Shown here one piece after another: positions 1 through 8,929 of a DNA stretch of 64,000 bases. Both the position numbers and the translations under genes were made by a program. The stretch lies in assembly GCA_041874725.1 (NCBI GenBank), contig CP097466.1, positions 1,488,001 to 1,552,000 of the forward strand, read 5' to 3'. Numbering within the stretch: the first letter of the stretch is position 1; each line of letters begins with the position of its first letter. The notes beneath the pieces were generated by a model. It was not told the origin of the DNA. It saw only the letters and a program-made list of their open reading frames with translations, and made no database searches. The stretch comes from Duganella sp. BuS-21 (GTDB lineage Bacteria; Pseudomonadota; Gammaproteobacteria; Burkholderiales; Burkholderiaceae_D).

Positions 1-2
1 AG

Positions 3-74
3 GGCAAGATTTTGATCTGCTCACGCAACAGCGCCTCGCTGCAATCGTGGCTGATGCGTCAGCCCGCACAATAA
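3..74 (+). CDS. possible 3' end of an upstream gene (partial)
   Basis: One forward frame is open from the left edge to a TAA at 72-74 and would end a protein in MRQPAQ. It stops 15 bases before the terD start and just before the terD ribosome binding site, as expected for the preceding gene of an operon. Only about 23 residues are visible, so no family can be assigned and the frame could be chance. Confidence 0.3.
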   Translation, partial: GKILICSRNSASLQSWLMRQPAQ

Positions 75-89
75 ATTTTAGGAGTAACT

Positions 90-671
90 ATGTCAGTCAA
101 TTTAAGCAAGGGCCAGAAGATCTCTCTGGAGAAGGAAGCCGGCGGCGCGCTTGGGCGCGTGACCATGGGCCTCGGTTGGGACGCCATCAAGAGCAAGGGT
201 TTCCTCGGCTTCGGTTCCAAGTCGGAAGCGGTCGATCTCGACGCTTCGTGCGTGATGTTCGACGAAGGCCATCGTCCGGTGGACGTGATTTTCTTCCGTC
301 AGCTGAAAAGCAAGGACGGCAGCGTGGTCCACAGCGGTGACAACCGCACCGGTGCCGGTGATGGCGACGATGAGCAGATCAATGTTGACCTGAACGCGGT
401 GCCGTCGACGATCAAGAGTTTGGTCTTCACGGTGAACAGCTTCACCGGCCAGACGTTCGCGCAGGTGGAGAATGCGTATTGCCGTTTGCTGGACGCCAGC
501 AATGGCAAGGAAGTGGCGCGTTTCAACCTGTCGGTGCAGGGCCCACACTCGGCGCAAATCATGGCCAAGCTGTATCGCCACAACGGCGAGTGGAAGATGC
601 ATGCGATCGGCGAGAACGGCAACGGCCGCACCTTCGACGACCTGCTGCCGCAGATCGCCGCGCACCTGTAA
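90..671 (+). CDS. terD: TerD-family stress/tellurium resistance protein
   Basis: This 193-residue cytoplasmic protein belongs to the TerD family, calcium-binding beta-sandwich proteins linked to tellurite, phage and general stress resistance. The N-terminus MSVNLSKGQKISL is typical. Acidic metal-binding segments are visible at DLDAS (residues 49-53) and in GDNRTGAGDGDDEQI (83-97), where family members bind Ca2+. Length matches the family. The start is set by an AGGAG at 80-84, five bases before the ATG. A strong terminator follows. The exact paralogue (TerD, TerE or TerZ) cannot be decided from one gene, and no tellurite phenotype should be assumed. Confidence 0.88.
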   Translation: MSVNLSKGQKISLEKEAGGALGRVTMGLGWDAIKSKGFLGFGSKSEAVDLDASCVMFDEGHRPVDVIFFRQLKSKDGSVVHSGDNRTGAGDGDDEQINVDLNAVPSTIKSLVFTVNSFTGQTFAQVENAYCRLLDASNGKEVARFNLSVQGPHSAQIMAKLYRHNGEWKMHAIGENGNGRTFDDLLPQIAAHL

Positions 672-692
672 TAATTTTTAGCTGTAGTCTTT

Positions 693-729
693 AGCGGAGC
701 ACTGTACCGGCAGTGCTCCGCTTTTTTTT
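693..729. terminator. bidirectional intrinsic terminator between terD and porin
   Basis: A perfect 12-bp stem (AGCGGAGCACTG, 693-704, pairing with 711-722) encloses a 6-base loop and is followed by eight T residues. It sits between the convergent terD and porin genes. It is strongest for terD. On the other strand it lies directly after the porin stop codon and may also serve that gene. Confidence 0.93.
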
Positions 730-730
730 G

Positions 731-2050
731 TCAGAAGGCGTGACGCAGACCGAGGCTCAGCATGGTGGTGCGGGCGTCGATGTTCTGGCCGGCGCCCGAG
801 AACAGCGGCACTTCCTGCGTACCCAGCGGGATCAGGATGGCGCCGGGACCGCCAGCCAGCGGCAGCGGGGTGGCGCTGCTGACGACGACGTTGCCGCGCT
901 TGTCCTTGATGCCGCCGAAGCGGGTGTAGAACGCGGTGCGCTTGGAGAAGTTGTAGTCCAGGCCCAGCATCAGGCCATTGTCCTTGCCGCGCGTGTAGTT
1001 GGTGAAGCGGGTATTCAGGAACACTGCGGTCAGGTCGACGGCGCCGATCGGATGCTTGAGGGTCGCGGTCCAGGTACGCACTTCAGGATCGGTATTGCCG
1101 CGCAGCGAGAACTGGGCGTTGTGGCCGGCCACCGCCAGCGACGTGCCGACGCCTGGGATGGTGTACTTGACCGCCGCCATGAAGGAGGTGAAGCGCTCGC
1201 CGAAGAACAGCGGCACCAGGGTGGTGCCGGACACCACGCCGATCGGCACGTTGTCGAAGTTGTTGCGGTGGTAGGACGCCAGCGCGACCAGCGAATCGGT
1301 GCGGTAGGCAAGCATGGCACCGGCGGTCTTGCCGCGGCCGCTGGCGGTTTCGGCGCCGGCGGTCAGGCCGCCGATGATCTGGCCGGTGCTACCGGTCGCC
1401 ACCGGGGTCGACGCGGTGGCAAACGAGCGCGCCGCGCTGACGCCGCTGCCGATGCCGGAGTTGGTGGCGTAGGACGCGATCGCGGTCCATGGACCTTGCT
1501 TGATGGCGTAGCTGATCTGGTTGTCCTGCCAGGTTTGTACGGTGTTGACCACCAGGCCGGCGCCGAACAGGTCGGTGCTGCCCAGGGCTTCCGGCGTCAC
1601 CAGGTAATAGGAAATCAGCATCGGGCTGGCCTGACGGCCGAGCTTGACTTCGCCCACCGGCGTGGTCAGGCCGACGTAGGCCTGGCGGCCGAACAGGCGG
1701 CCATCATTGGCGAGGCCGCCGTTGTCGAGGGTGATGCCGCCTTCCAGCACGAACAGGCCGCGATAGCCACCGCCCAGGTCTTCCACGCCACGGAAGCCGA
1801 TATTGCTCTGGCGCGTGTGCGAAGGGCTGAGGCGGGTGGTCACGGTCGCCGGCGCGGCCAGGCGGTTCGGCACTGGCGTGGCGCCGCTGACGCCGAACAC
1901 GGTACCTTGCACATTGCCCTCGCTCTTATCGACGCGGTCGACGCCGACGTCCAGGGTGCCGTAGATGGTGACCGAGGATTGGGCGGCGGCGTGGCCCGAA
2001 AGCATGGCAAGCGCGGACAGGCAAGCTGCGTAGGCGGCAGTTCTCTTCAT
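731..2050 (-). CDS. Gram-negative porin (Porin_4/OmpC-like)
   Basis: A 439-residue outer-membrane trimeric porin of the Burkholderiales type. The start ATG at 2050 follows GGAG on the reverse strand and gives a signal peptide (MKRTAAYAACLSALAMLSG) ending AAA before QSSVTIYGTLDVG, the standard first strand of this family. LGGGYRGLFVLEGG and GRQAYVGLTTPVG are typical strand motifs, and the protein ends in phenylalanine (LGLRHAF) as the BAM complex expects. An upstream in-frame extension exists but lacks a signal-peptide context and is rejected. Substrate unknown. A second, only distantly similar porin lies at 42556. Confidence 0.93.
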   Translation of the reverse strand: MKRTAAYAACLSALAMLSGHAAAQSSVTIYGTLDVGVDRVDKSEGNVQGTVFGVSGATPVPNRLAAPATVTTRLSPSHTRQSNIGFRGVEDLGGGYRGLFVLEGGITLDNGGLANDGRLFGRQAYVGLTTPVGEVKLGRQASPMLISYYLVTPEALGSTDLFGAGLVVNTVQTWQDNQISYAIKQGPWTAIASYATNSGIGSGVSAARSFATASTPVATGSTGQIIGGLTAGAETASGRGKTAGAMLAYRTDSLVALASYHRNNFDNVPIGVVSGTTLVPLFFGERFTSFMAAVKYTIPGVGTSLAVAGHNAQFSLRGNTDPEVRTWTATLKHPIGAVDLTAVFLNTRFTNYTRGKDNGLMLGLDYNFSKRTAFYTRFGGIKDKRGNVVVSSATPLPLAGGPGAILIPLGTQEVPLFSGAGQNIDARTTMLSLGLRHAF

Positions 2051-2267
2051 GTGGTGTCTCCGTGATGAATGTTGTGGTTGTTGTGATTTGTATTTGTACA
2101 GTGACTCTATAGCAGTGTGAAGAAATTGGCACGAGTGTTCGTTTAATCCGTGGCAGGAAAAACACACTTGCGTTCCGGTATCAACACTTGCGGATAAATA
2201 GTGAGCGTGCGGAAATCCGTCGCGTGGGGCAGAATGGCGCGACAGTTCAACGCGGCAAGGATGATGT

Positions 2268-3686
2268 ATGCAAGGCAGCGCACAGCCGCCGGTCAACAGC
2301 AAGTGGCTCGCCCTGCTGGTGGCGGGCGCGTTTTTCATGGAGAACCTGGACGGCACGGTGATCACCACGGCGCTGCCGGATATCGCCCGCTCGTTTGGCG
2401 TGGCGCCGTTGGCGCTGAATATCGGCGTCAGCGCCTATTTGCTGACGCTGGGCGTATTCATTCCGATCAGCGGCTGGGTGGCCGAGCGCTTCGGCACGCG
2501 CCGCGTGTTTGCGGCGGCGCTGGCGATCTTCACGCTGGCCTCGGTGCTGTGCGGGATGGCCGACAGCGTGGCCGAGTTCGTCGGGTTGCGTGTGCTGCAA
2601 GGCGCCGGCGGGGCCATGATGGTGCCGGTCGGCCGCCTGCTGGTGCTGAACAACACGCCCAAGGAAAAGCTGATCGCGGTGATCGCCACGCTGACCTGGC
2701 CGGCGCTGGTGGCGCCGGTGCTGGGGCCGCCTGTGGGCGGCTTCATCGCCAGCCATTCTTCGTGGCGCTGGATCTTCTACCTCAACCTGCCGCTGGGCGT
2801 GATCGCGCTGGCGCTGGCCTGGTGGCTGGTGCCCGACCAGCGCGTCGCCACGCCGCGCCGCTTCGACTGGCCTGGTTTCCTGCTGAGCGGCAGCGCCGTG
2901 TTCCTGCTGACCTGGGGCGCGGAAACCATCGGCGGAGCGCAGCCGGACTGGCGCGAGGCCGGCGCCTGCCTAGTTGCCGGCGCGCTGCTGCTGGTGGCGC
3001 TGCGCCGGCACCTGCGGCGTGCGCCCGCGCCGTTGATCGACCTGTCATCGTTCGCCATTCCCACGTTTGCCATCACCATCGTCGGCGGTTCGTTGTTCCG
3101 CATGGCCATCGGCGCCGTGCCGTTCCTGCTGCCGTTGATGTTCCAGCTTGGTTTCGGGCTGGACGCCTTTCATTCCGGCCTGCTGGTGATCGCCGTGTTC
3201 GCCGGCAACCTGATGATGAAGCCGGCCACCACGCCCATCCTGCGCCGCTTCGGCTTCAAGCCGGTGCTCCTGGTGAATGGCATCGCCAACGTGGCGGCGC
3301 TGGCCGCCTGCGCCTTGCTGACGCCGGCCACGCCGGTGTGGCTGATCGCCGCCGTGCTGTTCGTCGGCGGCCTGACGCGCTCCATGCAGTTCAGCGCGCT
3401 CAACACCATCGCCTTCGCCGACGTGCCGCAGCAGCGCATGGCGGCAGCCAACACCTTGTTCAGCACCGCTTTCCAGGTGGCGCTCGGCCTCGGCGTGGCG
3501 CTGGGTGCGGGCGGCGTGCGGCTGGGGCAGTGGGGCGCGCAGCAGCTGGGCATCTCGCACTGGGCGGCCATCGATTACCGTTTGGCCTTCCTGCTGGTGG
3601 CTTTGGTCAGCCTGCTCGGATTGGCCGATGCGTTGCGTCTTGACAGCAACGCTGGCGAGCAAGTTGCAAGGGGTGGGGCACAGTAA
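2268..3686 (+). CDS. DHA2-family MFS drug exporter
   Basis: A 472-residue inner-membrane transporter of the major facilitator superfamily, most like the 14-helix EmrB/QacA (DHA2) group. The N-terminus reads FFMENLDGTVITTALPDIARSF, the classic DHA2 helix 1 with the conserved D and P, followed by the motif A region GWVAERFGTRRVF and motif C-like GPPVGGFI. Such proteins expel lipophilic compounds using the proton gradient. No membrane-fusion partner (EmrA type) is next to it, so it may act as a single-component exporter. It is divergent from the porin and ends 15 bases before the HDOD gene. Substrate cannot be inferred. Confidence 0.88.
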   Translation: MQGSAQPPVNSKWLALLVAGAFFMENLDGTVITTALPDIARSFGVAPLALNIGVSAYLLTLGVFIPISGWVAERFGTRRVFAAALAIFTLASVLCGMADSVAEFVGLRVLQGAGGAMMVPVGRLLVLNNTPKEKLIAVIATLTWPALVAPVLGPPVGGFIASHSSWRWIFYLNLPLGVIALALAWWLVPDQRVATPRRFDWPGFLLSGSAVFLLTWGAETIGGAQPDWREAGACLVAGALLLVALRRHLRRAPAPLIDLSSFAIPTFAITIVGGSLFRMAIGAVPFLLPLMFQLGFGLDAFHSGLLVIAVFAGNLMMKPATTPILRRFGFKPVLLVNGIANVAALAACALLTPATPVWLIAAVLFVGGLTRSMQFSALNTIAFADVPQQRMAAANTLFSTAFQVALGLGVALGAGGVRLGQWGAQQLGISHWAAIDYRLAFLLVALVSLLGLADALRLDSNAGEQVARGGAQ

Positions 3687-3689
3687 GGC

Positions 3690-3695
3690 TATAAT
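3690..3695 (+). promoter_or_regulatory. -10 element TATAAT directly before the HDOD gene
   Basis: A consensus TATAAT ends six bases before the A of the HDOD start codon at 3702, so transcription would begin at or next to that A. The only recognisable -35-like hexamer, TTGCAA at 3664-3669, is 20 bases away, which is long. No Shine-Dalgarno lies at usable distance. Confidence 0.5.
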
Positions 3696-3701
3696 GTTTC
3701 T

Positions 3702-4526
3702 ATGGAAAAACTAAGAGACCTCTCGGAGATCGTCGCGCAGGCCAGCCGTGGCGAACTGGTGTTCCCCACCAGCGTGAATGCGGCCTTGCGCCTGCAATTG
3801 GCGCTGGCCGATCCCGACTGCGAGATGGACGATGTGATCCGCAAGGTGCTGGGCGAGCCGCTGCTGGCCGCGCGCACCGTGGCGCTGGCCAACTCGGCCG
3901 TGTTTAACCGCAGCGGCGTGCCGGTCACCAGCGTGCGTGCAGCGGTGCAGCGCGTGGGCTACCGCAACCTCTACAGCATGGCGGCCGCCATGGTGGTGCG
4001 CCAGTTCGGCGCCCGCATCCGCGACGAGCGCCTGCGCCGCCAGGCCGACCAGCTGTGGCGCCACACGGCCCACGTGGCGGCGCTGGCACATGTGGTCGGC
4101 CGCAAGCTGACCGCCACCGATCCCGATACCGCGCTGTTCGCCGGCATCGTGCATGAAGCCGCCGGCTTCTACCTGCTGTCGCGCGCCGACGACATGCCGG
4201 GCCTGCTTGACGATGTGGGCGGGCTGATGGGGCCGGCGCAGGAAATCATCTCGCGCGAGCTGATGAAGAAGATGTGCATACCCGAGCCGGTGGGCCAGGC
4301 CATCGTCTCGCTGCCCGGCGCCACGCTGACGCCGCCGCCTTTGGGCCTGCGCGACACCCTGCTGATTGCCAAGCGCCTGGCGCCGGTGCGCTCGCCGCTG
4401 GCGTTGGCCGCAGGGCAGGACAGCCCGTCGCTGGCCGGCTTTGTGGACGACAACGCACTGCTGGACCAGATCCTGCTCGAATCCTCCGATGAAGCCGCAT
4501 CGATGAGCGCCGCCCTGCTGGTGTGA
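3702..4526 (+). CDS. HDOD-domain protein
   Basis: A 274-residue cytoplasmic protein made almost entirely of one HDOD domain, a degenerate HD fold found in signalling proteins. The signature SVNAALRLQLALADPDCEMDDVIRKVLGEPLLAARTVALANSAVFN is at residues 24-70, followed by VTSVRAAVQRVGYRNLYSMA, the usual HDOD helix pair. Catalytic HD residues are not obvious, as is normal for HDOD. There is no GGDEF, EAL or receiver domain attached. The start is supported by a TATAAT so close that the message may be leaderless. The role is unknown. Confidence 0.85.
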   Translation: MEKLRDLSEIVAQASRGELVFPTSVNAALRLQLALADPDCEMDDVIRKVLGEPLLAARTVALANSAVFNRSGVPVTSVRAAVQRVGYRNLYSMAAAMVVRQFGARIRDERLRRQADQLWRHTAHVAALAHVVGRKLTATDPDTALFAGIVHEAAGFYLLSRADDMPGLLDDVGGLMGPAQEIISRELMKKMCIPEPVGQAIVSLPGATLTPPPLGLRDTLLIAKRLAPVRSPLALAAGQDSPSLAGFVDDNALLDQILLESSDEAASMSAALLV

Positions 4527-4553
4527 TGTTGGGTATGCGTGTATCCTGACGTC

Positions 4554-4563
4554 GTCATACAAC
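4554..4563 (+). promoter_or_regulatory. GTCATACAAC half-operator before the FadR-type regulator
   Basis: GTCATACAAC is identical to the right half of the full palindrome at 5428-5447 in front of kdgD. It lies 12 bases before the regulator start codon at 4575. The left half is not conserved, so this is at best a half-site for autoregulation. Confidence 0.4.
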
Positions 4564-4574
4564 AGTCGAAAACC

Positions 4575-5306
4575 ATGAATCAGACCGTATCGGCGCCAGC
4601 GCCCAAGAAAAAGCACCGCAACCTCGCTCAGGGCGTGGTGGAGGGCTTCACCACCAGCATCCAGGCCGGCACGCTGAAGCCGGGCGAGAAGCTGCCGACC
4701 GAGTCCGTCATCATGGAAATGCACGGCGTCAGCCGCACCGTGGTGCGTGAAGCGATTTCGCACCTGCAGGCGGCCGGGCTGGTACAGACGCGCCACGGCA
4801 TCGGCACCTTTGTGCTGGAGCCGCAGCCGGCCAATATCTTTTCATCCGACACCATACGTACCATCGGCGACGTGCTGGCCATCCTGGAGTTGCGCATCAG
4901 CCTGGAGACCGAAGCCGCCTGGCTGGCCGCCACCCGCCGCACGGAAGAGCAGGTGGCCCTGATGGACGCGGCGCTCAAGCGCATCGTCGCCTCGCAGAAC
5001 CGTTCCGGCGCGGTGGAGTCGGACAAGGCGTTCCACCTGCTGATCGCGCAGTCCACCGGCAACCGTTATTTCGTCGATATCCTGAGTGATCTCGGCAACA
5101 CCATTATTCCGCGCGCGCGCCTCGATGCCGAGCAGCTGGCCCATGACGATCCGGTGGCCTACCAGGAGCGCGTCAACCGCGAGCACGACGATATCTACAA
5201 CGCCATCCTGCGCAAGGATGCGGAAGCGGCGCGCGCCGCCATGCGGACGCACCTGAGCAATAGCCGCGAGCGCCTGCGCCGCGCGCAGCAAGAGGTGAGC
5301 CAATAG
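4575..5306 (+). CDS. FadR-subfamily GntR regulator of the kdgD operon
   Basis: A 243-residue DNA-binding repressor or activator. The winged helix-turn-helix occupies about residues 15-85 (GTLKPGEKLPTESVIMEMHGVSRTVVREAISHLQAAGLV), followed by an all-helical FCD effector domain (LELRISLETEAAWLAA, then conserved histidine-bearing helices). An upstream in-frame start at 4539 is possible but the ATG at 4575 gives the usual FadR length. It sits directly before kdgD in the same direction, and a 20-bp palindrome separates them, so control of 5-keto-4-deoxyglucarate catabolism is likely, with galactarate/glucarate or a derivative as ligand. The last codons and stop lie within a 12-bp tandem repeat. 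Confidence 0.88.
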   Translation: MNQTVSAPAPKKKHRNLAQGVVEGFTTSIQAGTLKPGEKLPTESVIMEMHGVSRTVVREAISHLQAAGLVQTRHGIGTFVLEPQPANIFSSDTIRTIGDVLAILELRISLETEAAWLAATRRTEEQVALMDAALKRIVASQNRSGAVESDKAFHLLIAQSTGNRYFVDILSDLGNTIIPRARLDAEQLAHDDPVAYQERVNREHDDIYNAILRKDAEAARAAMRTHLSNSRERLRRAQQEVSQ

Positions 5307-5364
5307 GTGAGCCAATAGGTGAGCCAATAGGTGAGCCAATAGGTGAGCCAATAGGTGAGCCAAT
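5293..5364 (+). repeat. six perfect copies of a 12-bp tandem repeat across the gntR stop codon
   Basis: The unit AGGTGAGCCAAT occurs six times without mismatch. In the regulator's frame the first unit encodes the last residues and stop (GTG AGC CAA TAG), and every later unit repeats the same stop, so copy number cannot alter the protein. Each unit also holds AGGTGA, similar to a Shine-Dalgarno core, overlapping a GTG codon. Confidence 0.97.
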
Positions 5365-5381
5365 AAGCAAGGGCTAGGACG

Positions 5382-5408
5382 GCGATTTGACGCTTTGCGT
5401 TAAATCGC
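5382..5408 (+). terminator. hairpin between gntR and kdgD
   Basis: GCGATTTGACGC (5382-5393) pairs with GCGTTAAATCGC (5397-5408) over 12 positions, one a G-U type pair, around a three-base loop. The sequence after it is only moderately T-rich, so it is a weak terminator or an attenuating/RNA-stability hairpin. Confidence 0.5.
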
Positions 5409-5427
5409 TTGCTTCCCAACAGATCTA

Positions 5428-5447
5428 GTTGTACGATGTCATACAAC
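5428..5447 (+). promoter_or_regulatory. 20-bp palindromic operator before kdgD
   Basis: GTTGTACGATGTCATACAAC has perfect outer arms GTTGTA/TACAAC and a further GA/TC pair inside, centred between bases 5437 and 5438. It lies 54 bases before the kdgD start. The size and symmetry fit a FadR-subfamily dimer, and the adjacent regulator at 4575 is the obvious candidate. Confidence 0.65.
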
Positions 5448-5500
5448 ACGGCGCCAGAGCGTCATCCCTCATCCCACAGACGTTAATATTGGAGACTGTA

Positions 5501-6412
5501 ATGCATCCGAATGACCTGAAAAAAATCCTTTCCTCCGGCCTGCTGTCGTTCCCTATCACCGACTTCGATGCTGAAGGCGACTTCAACAAGTCGACTTATA
5601 TCAAACGTCTGGAATGGCTGGCCCCGTACGGCGCGACCGCGCTGTTCGCCGCCGGCGGCACCGGTGAGTTCTTCTCGCTGACCCCGCAGGAATATCCAGA
5701 GATCATCAAGACCGCCGTCGACACCTGCCGTGGCCAGGTGCCGATTCTGGCTGGCGTCGGTGGTCCGACCCGCGTTGCCGCAGCCTACGCCAAGGAAGCC
5801 GAGCAGGCCGGCGCGCAAGGCCTGCTGCTGCTGCCGCACTACCTGACCGAAGCGTCGCAGGACGGCCTGATCGAACACGTGGCCGAAGTCTGCAAAGCCA
5901 CCAACCTGGGCGTGGTGGTCTACAACCGCGCCAACTGCCGCCTGAGCCCGAACTCGCTGGCGATCCTGGCCGACCGTTGCCCTAACCTGATCGGCTTCAA
6001 GGACGGCATCGGCGACATCGAACTGATGGTCTCGATCTGGCGCAAGATGGGCGACCGCTTCAGCTACCTGGGCGGCCTGCCGACCGCTGAAGTCTACGCC
6101 GCCGCCTACAAGGCGCTGGGCACCCCGGTGTACTCGTCGGCCGTGTTCAACTTCATGCCGAAGCTGGCGATGGACTTCTACCACGCCGTGGCCGCCGACA
6201 ACCACGCCGAACAGAACCGCATGATCGACGAGTTTTTCCTGCCATACCTGGACATTCGCAACCGCAAAGCCGGTTACGCCGTGTCGATCGTCAAGGCCGG
6301 CGCCAAGCTGGCCGGTTACGACGCCGGTCCGGTGCGCGCACCGCTGACCGACCTGAACGCGGAAGAGATGGACATGTTGCACCAACTGATGCTCAAGCAA
6401 GGCGCGCAGTAA
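5501..6412 (+). CDS. kdgD: 5-dehydro-4-deoxyglucarate dehydratase
   Basis: A 303-residue class I aldolase-fold enzyme (DHDPS superfamily) that dehydrates and decarboxylates 5-keto-4-deoxy-D-glucarate to 2-oxoglutarate semialdehyde. GGTGEF (52-57) is the substrate-carboxylate loop, VVYNRANC (139-146) contains the conserved tyrosine, and GFKDGIGD (165-172) holds the Schiff-base lysine K167. The GIGD tail after the lysine is characteristic of KdgD rather than DapA. The ATG at 5501 follows GGAG at 5491-5494; a longer frame upstream runs through the operator and is rejected. It acts directly before the semialdehyde dehydrogenase encoded next. Confidence 0.95.
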   Translation: MHPNDLKKILSSGLLSFPITDFDAEGDFNKSTYIKRLEWLAPYGATALFAAGGTGEFFSLTPQEYPEIIKTAVDTCRGQVPILAGVGGPTRVAAAYAKEAEQAGAQGLLLLPHYLTEASQDGLIEHVAEVCKATNLGVVVYNRANCRLSPNSLAILADRCPNLIGFKDGIGDIELMVSIWRKMGDRFSYLGGLPTAEVYAAAYKALGTPVYSSAVFNFMPKLAMDFYHAVAADNHAEQNRMIDEFFLPYLDIRNRKAGYAVSIVKAGAKLAGYDAGPVRAPLTDLNAEEMDMLHQLMLKQGAQ

Positions 6413-6483
6413 TGCGTTAAGCTACCGCTAACATAAATCCAGGCGCGGCTTTGTCCGCGCTTTTCACACATTGGAGCCATAAC

Positions 6484-8061
6484 ATGCAAGTAGTTGGAGA
6501 AATGATCATCGGCCGCAGCGCTGTCCTGGGCAAAGAAGGTACCATCAAGGCCATCGACCCATCCCGCAACGCTGACATCGAACCGGCATTCGGCCTGGCC
6601 GGCGCCGCCGACCTGCAACGCGCAGTCGAACTGGCCAACGCGGCCTTCGACGTGTACCGCGAAACCAGCCTGGAAGTGCGCGCCAAATTCCTGGAAACCA
6701 TCGCTGACCGCATCCTGGACCTGGGCCCGACCCTGATCGAGCGCGCCATGCAGGAAACCGGTCTGCCGCAAGCCCGCCTCGAAGGCGAGCGCGGTCGTAC
6801 CGTCGGCCAGTTGCGCCTGTTCGCGAAAGTCGTGCGCGACGGCCGTTTCCAATCCGCCACCCTGGACAGCGCGCTGCCGGACCGCGCACCTGCGCCACGT
6901 CCCGATCTGCGCCTGCGCAAGATCGGCCTGGGCCCGGTTGCCGTGTTCGGCGCTTCGAACTTCCCGCTGGCGTTCTCGGTGGCTGGTGGCGACACCGCCT
7001 CGGCGCTGGCAGCCGGCTGTCCGGTGATCGTCAAAGCCCATTCGGCTCACCTGGGTACCTCGGAACTGGTCGGCAAGGCTGTGGCCAAAGCCGCAGAAGA
7101 GTGCAATATGCCTGAAGGCGTGTTCTCGATGCTGATCGGCTCGGGCCAGACCATCGGTCAGAACCTGGTGGCGCATCCGTTCATCAAGGCCGTCGGCTTC
7201 ACCGGCTCGCGCGCTGGTGGCGTGGCGCTGATGCACACTGCTGCCGCTCGTAAAGAACCAATTCCTGTGTACGCGGAAATGAGCTCGATCAATCCAGTGT
7301 TCCTGCTGCCGGGCGCGCTGGACAATCCTAAGCTGCCGCAAGCCTTCGCGGATTCGCTGACCCTGGGCGCCGGCCAGTTCTGCACCAACCCAGGCCTGCT
7401 GATCGCACTGAAATCGGACAAGCTGCAAGCCTTCGTGGACGCTGCCGCCGGCACCATCGGCGCCAAGCCTGCGCTGACCATGCTGACCCCTGGTATCCAC
7501 AAAGCCTACACCAGCGGCGTCAAAGGCCTGGCTGGCGTGGACGGCGTGCAGCAGGTTGCCGTTGGCCAGACCAATGATCTGCCATGCGCGGCACAAGCGT
7601 TCCTGTACCAGGTCGACGCCAAGCGCTTCCTGACCGACACCGCGCTGGAAGGCGAAATCTTTGGCCCGACCTCGCTGCTGGTCGTGGCTGAAACCGAAGA
7701 AGAACTGCTGGCCGTGGCCGAGCACCTGGAAGGCCAGCTGACCGGCGCCGTGCACGCCACCGCCGACGACAAGGCGCTGGCCACCAAGCTGCTGCCTATC
7801 CTGGAACGCAAGGTTGGCCGCATCCTGTTCAACGGCTTCGGCACCGGCGTGGAAGTGGCGCACGCCATGGTTCACGGCGGTCCGTACCCGTCGACGTCGG
7901 ACAGCCGTTCGACCTCGGTAGGCGCGTCGGCCATCGACCGCTTCCTGCGTCCAGTGTCGTACCAGGACGTGCCTGCATACCTGCTGCCTGAGTCGCTGGC
8001 CGATGCCAATCCACAGAAGATCCCGCGCGTAGTGAATGGCGATCTGGTATGGAACGCGTAA
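6484..8061 (+). CDS. 2,5-dioxovalerate (2-oxoglutarate semialdehyde) dehydrogenase
   Basis: A 525-residue NAD(P)-dependent aldehyde dehydrogenase that oxidises 2-oxoglutarate semialdehyde to 2-oxoglutarate, the last step of oxidative uronate degradation. The N-terminal form [25 protein letters not shown] matches KGSADH enzymes of sugar-acid clusters. The catalytic nucleophile is C300 in GQFCTNPG and the general base E265 in VYAEMSS. The start at 6484 follows GGAG (6473-6476). It follows kdgD by 71 bases and overlaps the lactonase gene by 13 bases, so the operon is likely kdgD-KGSADH-lactonase-GH43. Confidence 0.93.
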   Translation: MQVVGEMIIGRSAVLGKEGTIKAIDPSRNADIEPAFGLAGAADLQRAVELANAAFDVYRETSLEVRAKFLETIADRILDLGPTLIERAMQETGLPQARLEGERGRTVGQLRLFAKVVRDGRFQSATLDSALPDRAPAPRPDLRLRKIGLGPVAVFGASNFPLAFSVAGGDTASALAAGCPVIVKAHSAHLGTSELVGKAVAKAAEECNMPEGVFSMLIGSGQTIGQNLVAHPFIKAVGFTGSRAGGVALMHTAAARKEPIPVYAEMSSINPVFLLPGALDNPKLPQAFADSLTLGAGQFCTNPGLLIALKSDKLQAFVDAAAGTIGAKPALTMLTPGIHKAYTSGVKGLAGVDGVQQVAVGQTNDLPCAAQAFLYQVDAKRFLTDTALEGEIFGPTSLLVVAETEEELLAVAEHLEGQLTGAVHATADDKALATKLLPILERKVGRILFNGFGTGVEVAHAMVHGGPYPSTSDSRSTSVGASAIDRFLRPVSYQDVPAYLLPESLADANPQKIPRVVNGDLVWNA

Positions 8062-8927
8062 ATGATGTGAGCTGCACGGTGGGCGAAAGCCCAACGTGGA
8101 GCGCGGCCGAAGGCGCCTGGTACTGGGTCGATATCCCGGCCAAGCGCGTTTGGCGCCTGGACGCCGCCAGCGGCACCAGCCGCTATTGGGACAACGCCGA
8201 GATGGTCGCTTGCGTGGCGGCCAAAGCTGGCGGTGGCCTGATCGCCGGCATGGAGACCGGTATCTTCAGTCTGGAGCTGGGCGCGGGTCAGAATGCGTCG
8301 GCGCTCAAGCTGGCGACGCCGGCTTCCGGGCTGGGCGAGGGCATGCGCTTCAACGACGGTCGCTGCGACCGTCAGGGGCGCTTCCTGGCCGGCACCATGT
8401 TCATGGACATGGGCGCCGCCAAGGCGGTGGGTCAGCTGTATCGCTACGATGCGGCGCGCGGCATTTCGGCGCCGCTGGTGTCCGAGCTGCTGACGCAGAA
8501 CGGCACGGCGTTCTCGCCGGACGGCCGTACCATGTACCTGTCGGATTCGCATCCGCAGCGGCGCATGGTGTGGGCCTACGACTACGATATCGCCGATGGT
8601 GTGCCAAGCAATCGCCGCGTGTTCGCCGACATGACGGGCCAGGCCGGCCGTCCCGACGGCGCTGCGGTCGATGCCGACGGTTGCTACTGGATCTGCGGTA
8701 ATGACGGCGGCTACCTGCTGCGCTACACACCGGACGGCAAGGTCGATCGCCGCGTCGAGGTGCCGATGCTCAAGCCATCCATGTGCGCCTTCGGCGGCAA
8801 GGACCTGGATACGCTGCTGGTCACTTCCATCGTCTCCGGCAAGCCGGAAGATGCGGAGTGGGGCGGTTCCGTGATCATGCTGCGGCCAGGTGTCAAAGGC
8901 GTGGCTGAAACCCCGTTCGGAGCGTGA
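8049..8927 (+). CDS. SMP-30/gluconolactonase-family sugar lactonase
   Basis: A 292-residue six-bladed beta-propeller lactonase. The divalent-metal ligands of the family are visible as E13 (VGESPTW), N151 (QNGTAF) and D203 (RPDGAAVD), with N102 (RFNDGR) nearby. In this context the likely substrate is galactaro- or glucaro-lactone released by uronate dehydrogenase, giving galactarate or glucarate. That assignment is contextual; arabinono- or xylonolactonase activity is also possible. It overlaps the end of the dehydrogenase gene, suggesting translational coupling, and is followed two bases later by the GH43 gene. Confidence 0.9.
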   Translation: MERVNDVSCTVGESPTWSAAEGAWYWVDIPAKRVWRLDAASGTSRYWDNAEMVACVAAKAGGGLIAGMETGIFSLELGAGQNASALKLATPASGLGEGMRFNDGRCDRQGRFLAGTMFMDMGAAKAVGQLYRYDAARGISAPLVSELLTQNGTAFSPDGRTMYLSDSHPQRRMVWAYDYDIADGVPSNRRVFADMTGQAGRPDGAAVDADGCYWICGNDGGYLLRYTPDGKVDRRVEVPMLKPSMCAFGGKDLDTLLVTSIVSGKPEDAEWGGSVIMLRPGVKGVAETPFGA

Positions 8928-8929
8928 CG

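Noticed and set aside
713..2065. 450-codon forward frame antisense to the first porin
   Set aside because: It begins inside the terminator and mirrors the porin.
5293..5364. CRISPR array
   Set aside because: Units are 12 bp, directly adjacent and without spacers; no cas genes are nearby.
5195..5449. Reverse frames encoding repeated LAHLLAHLL or YWLTYWLT peptides
   Set aside because: They are translations of the 12-bp tandem repeat on the opposite strand, with no ribosome site or wider gene context.
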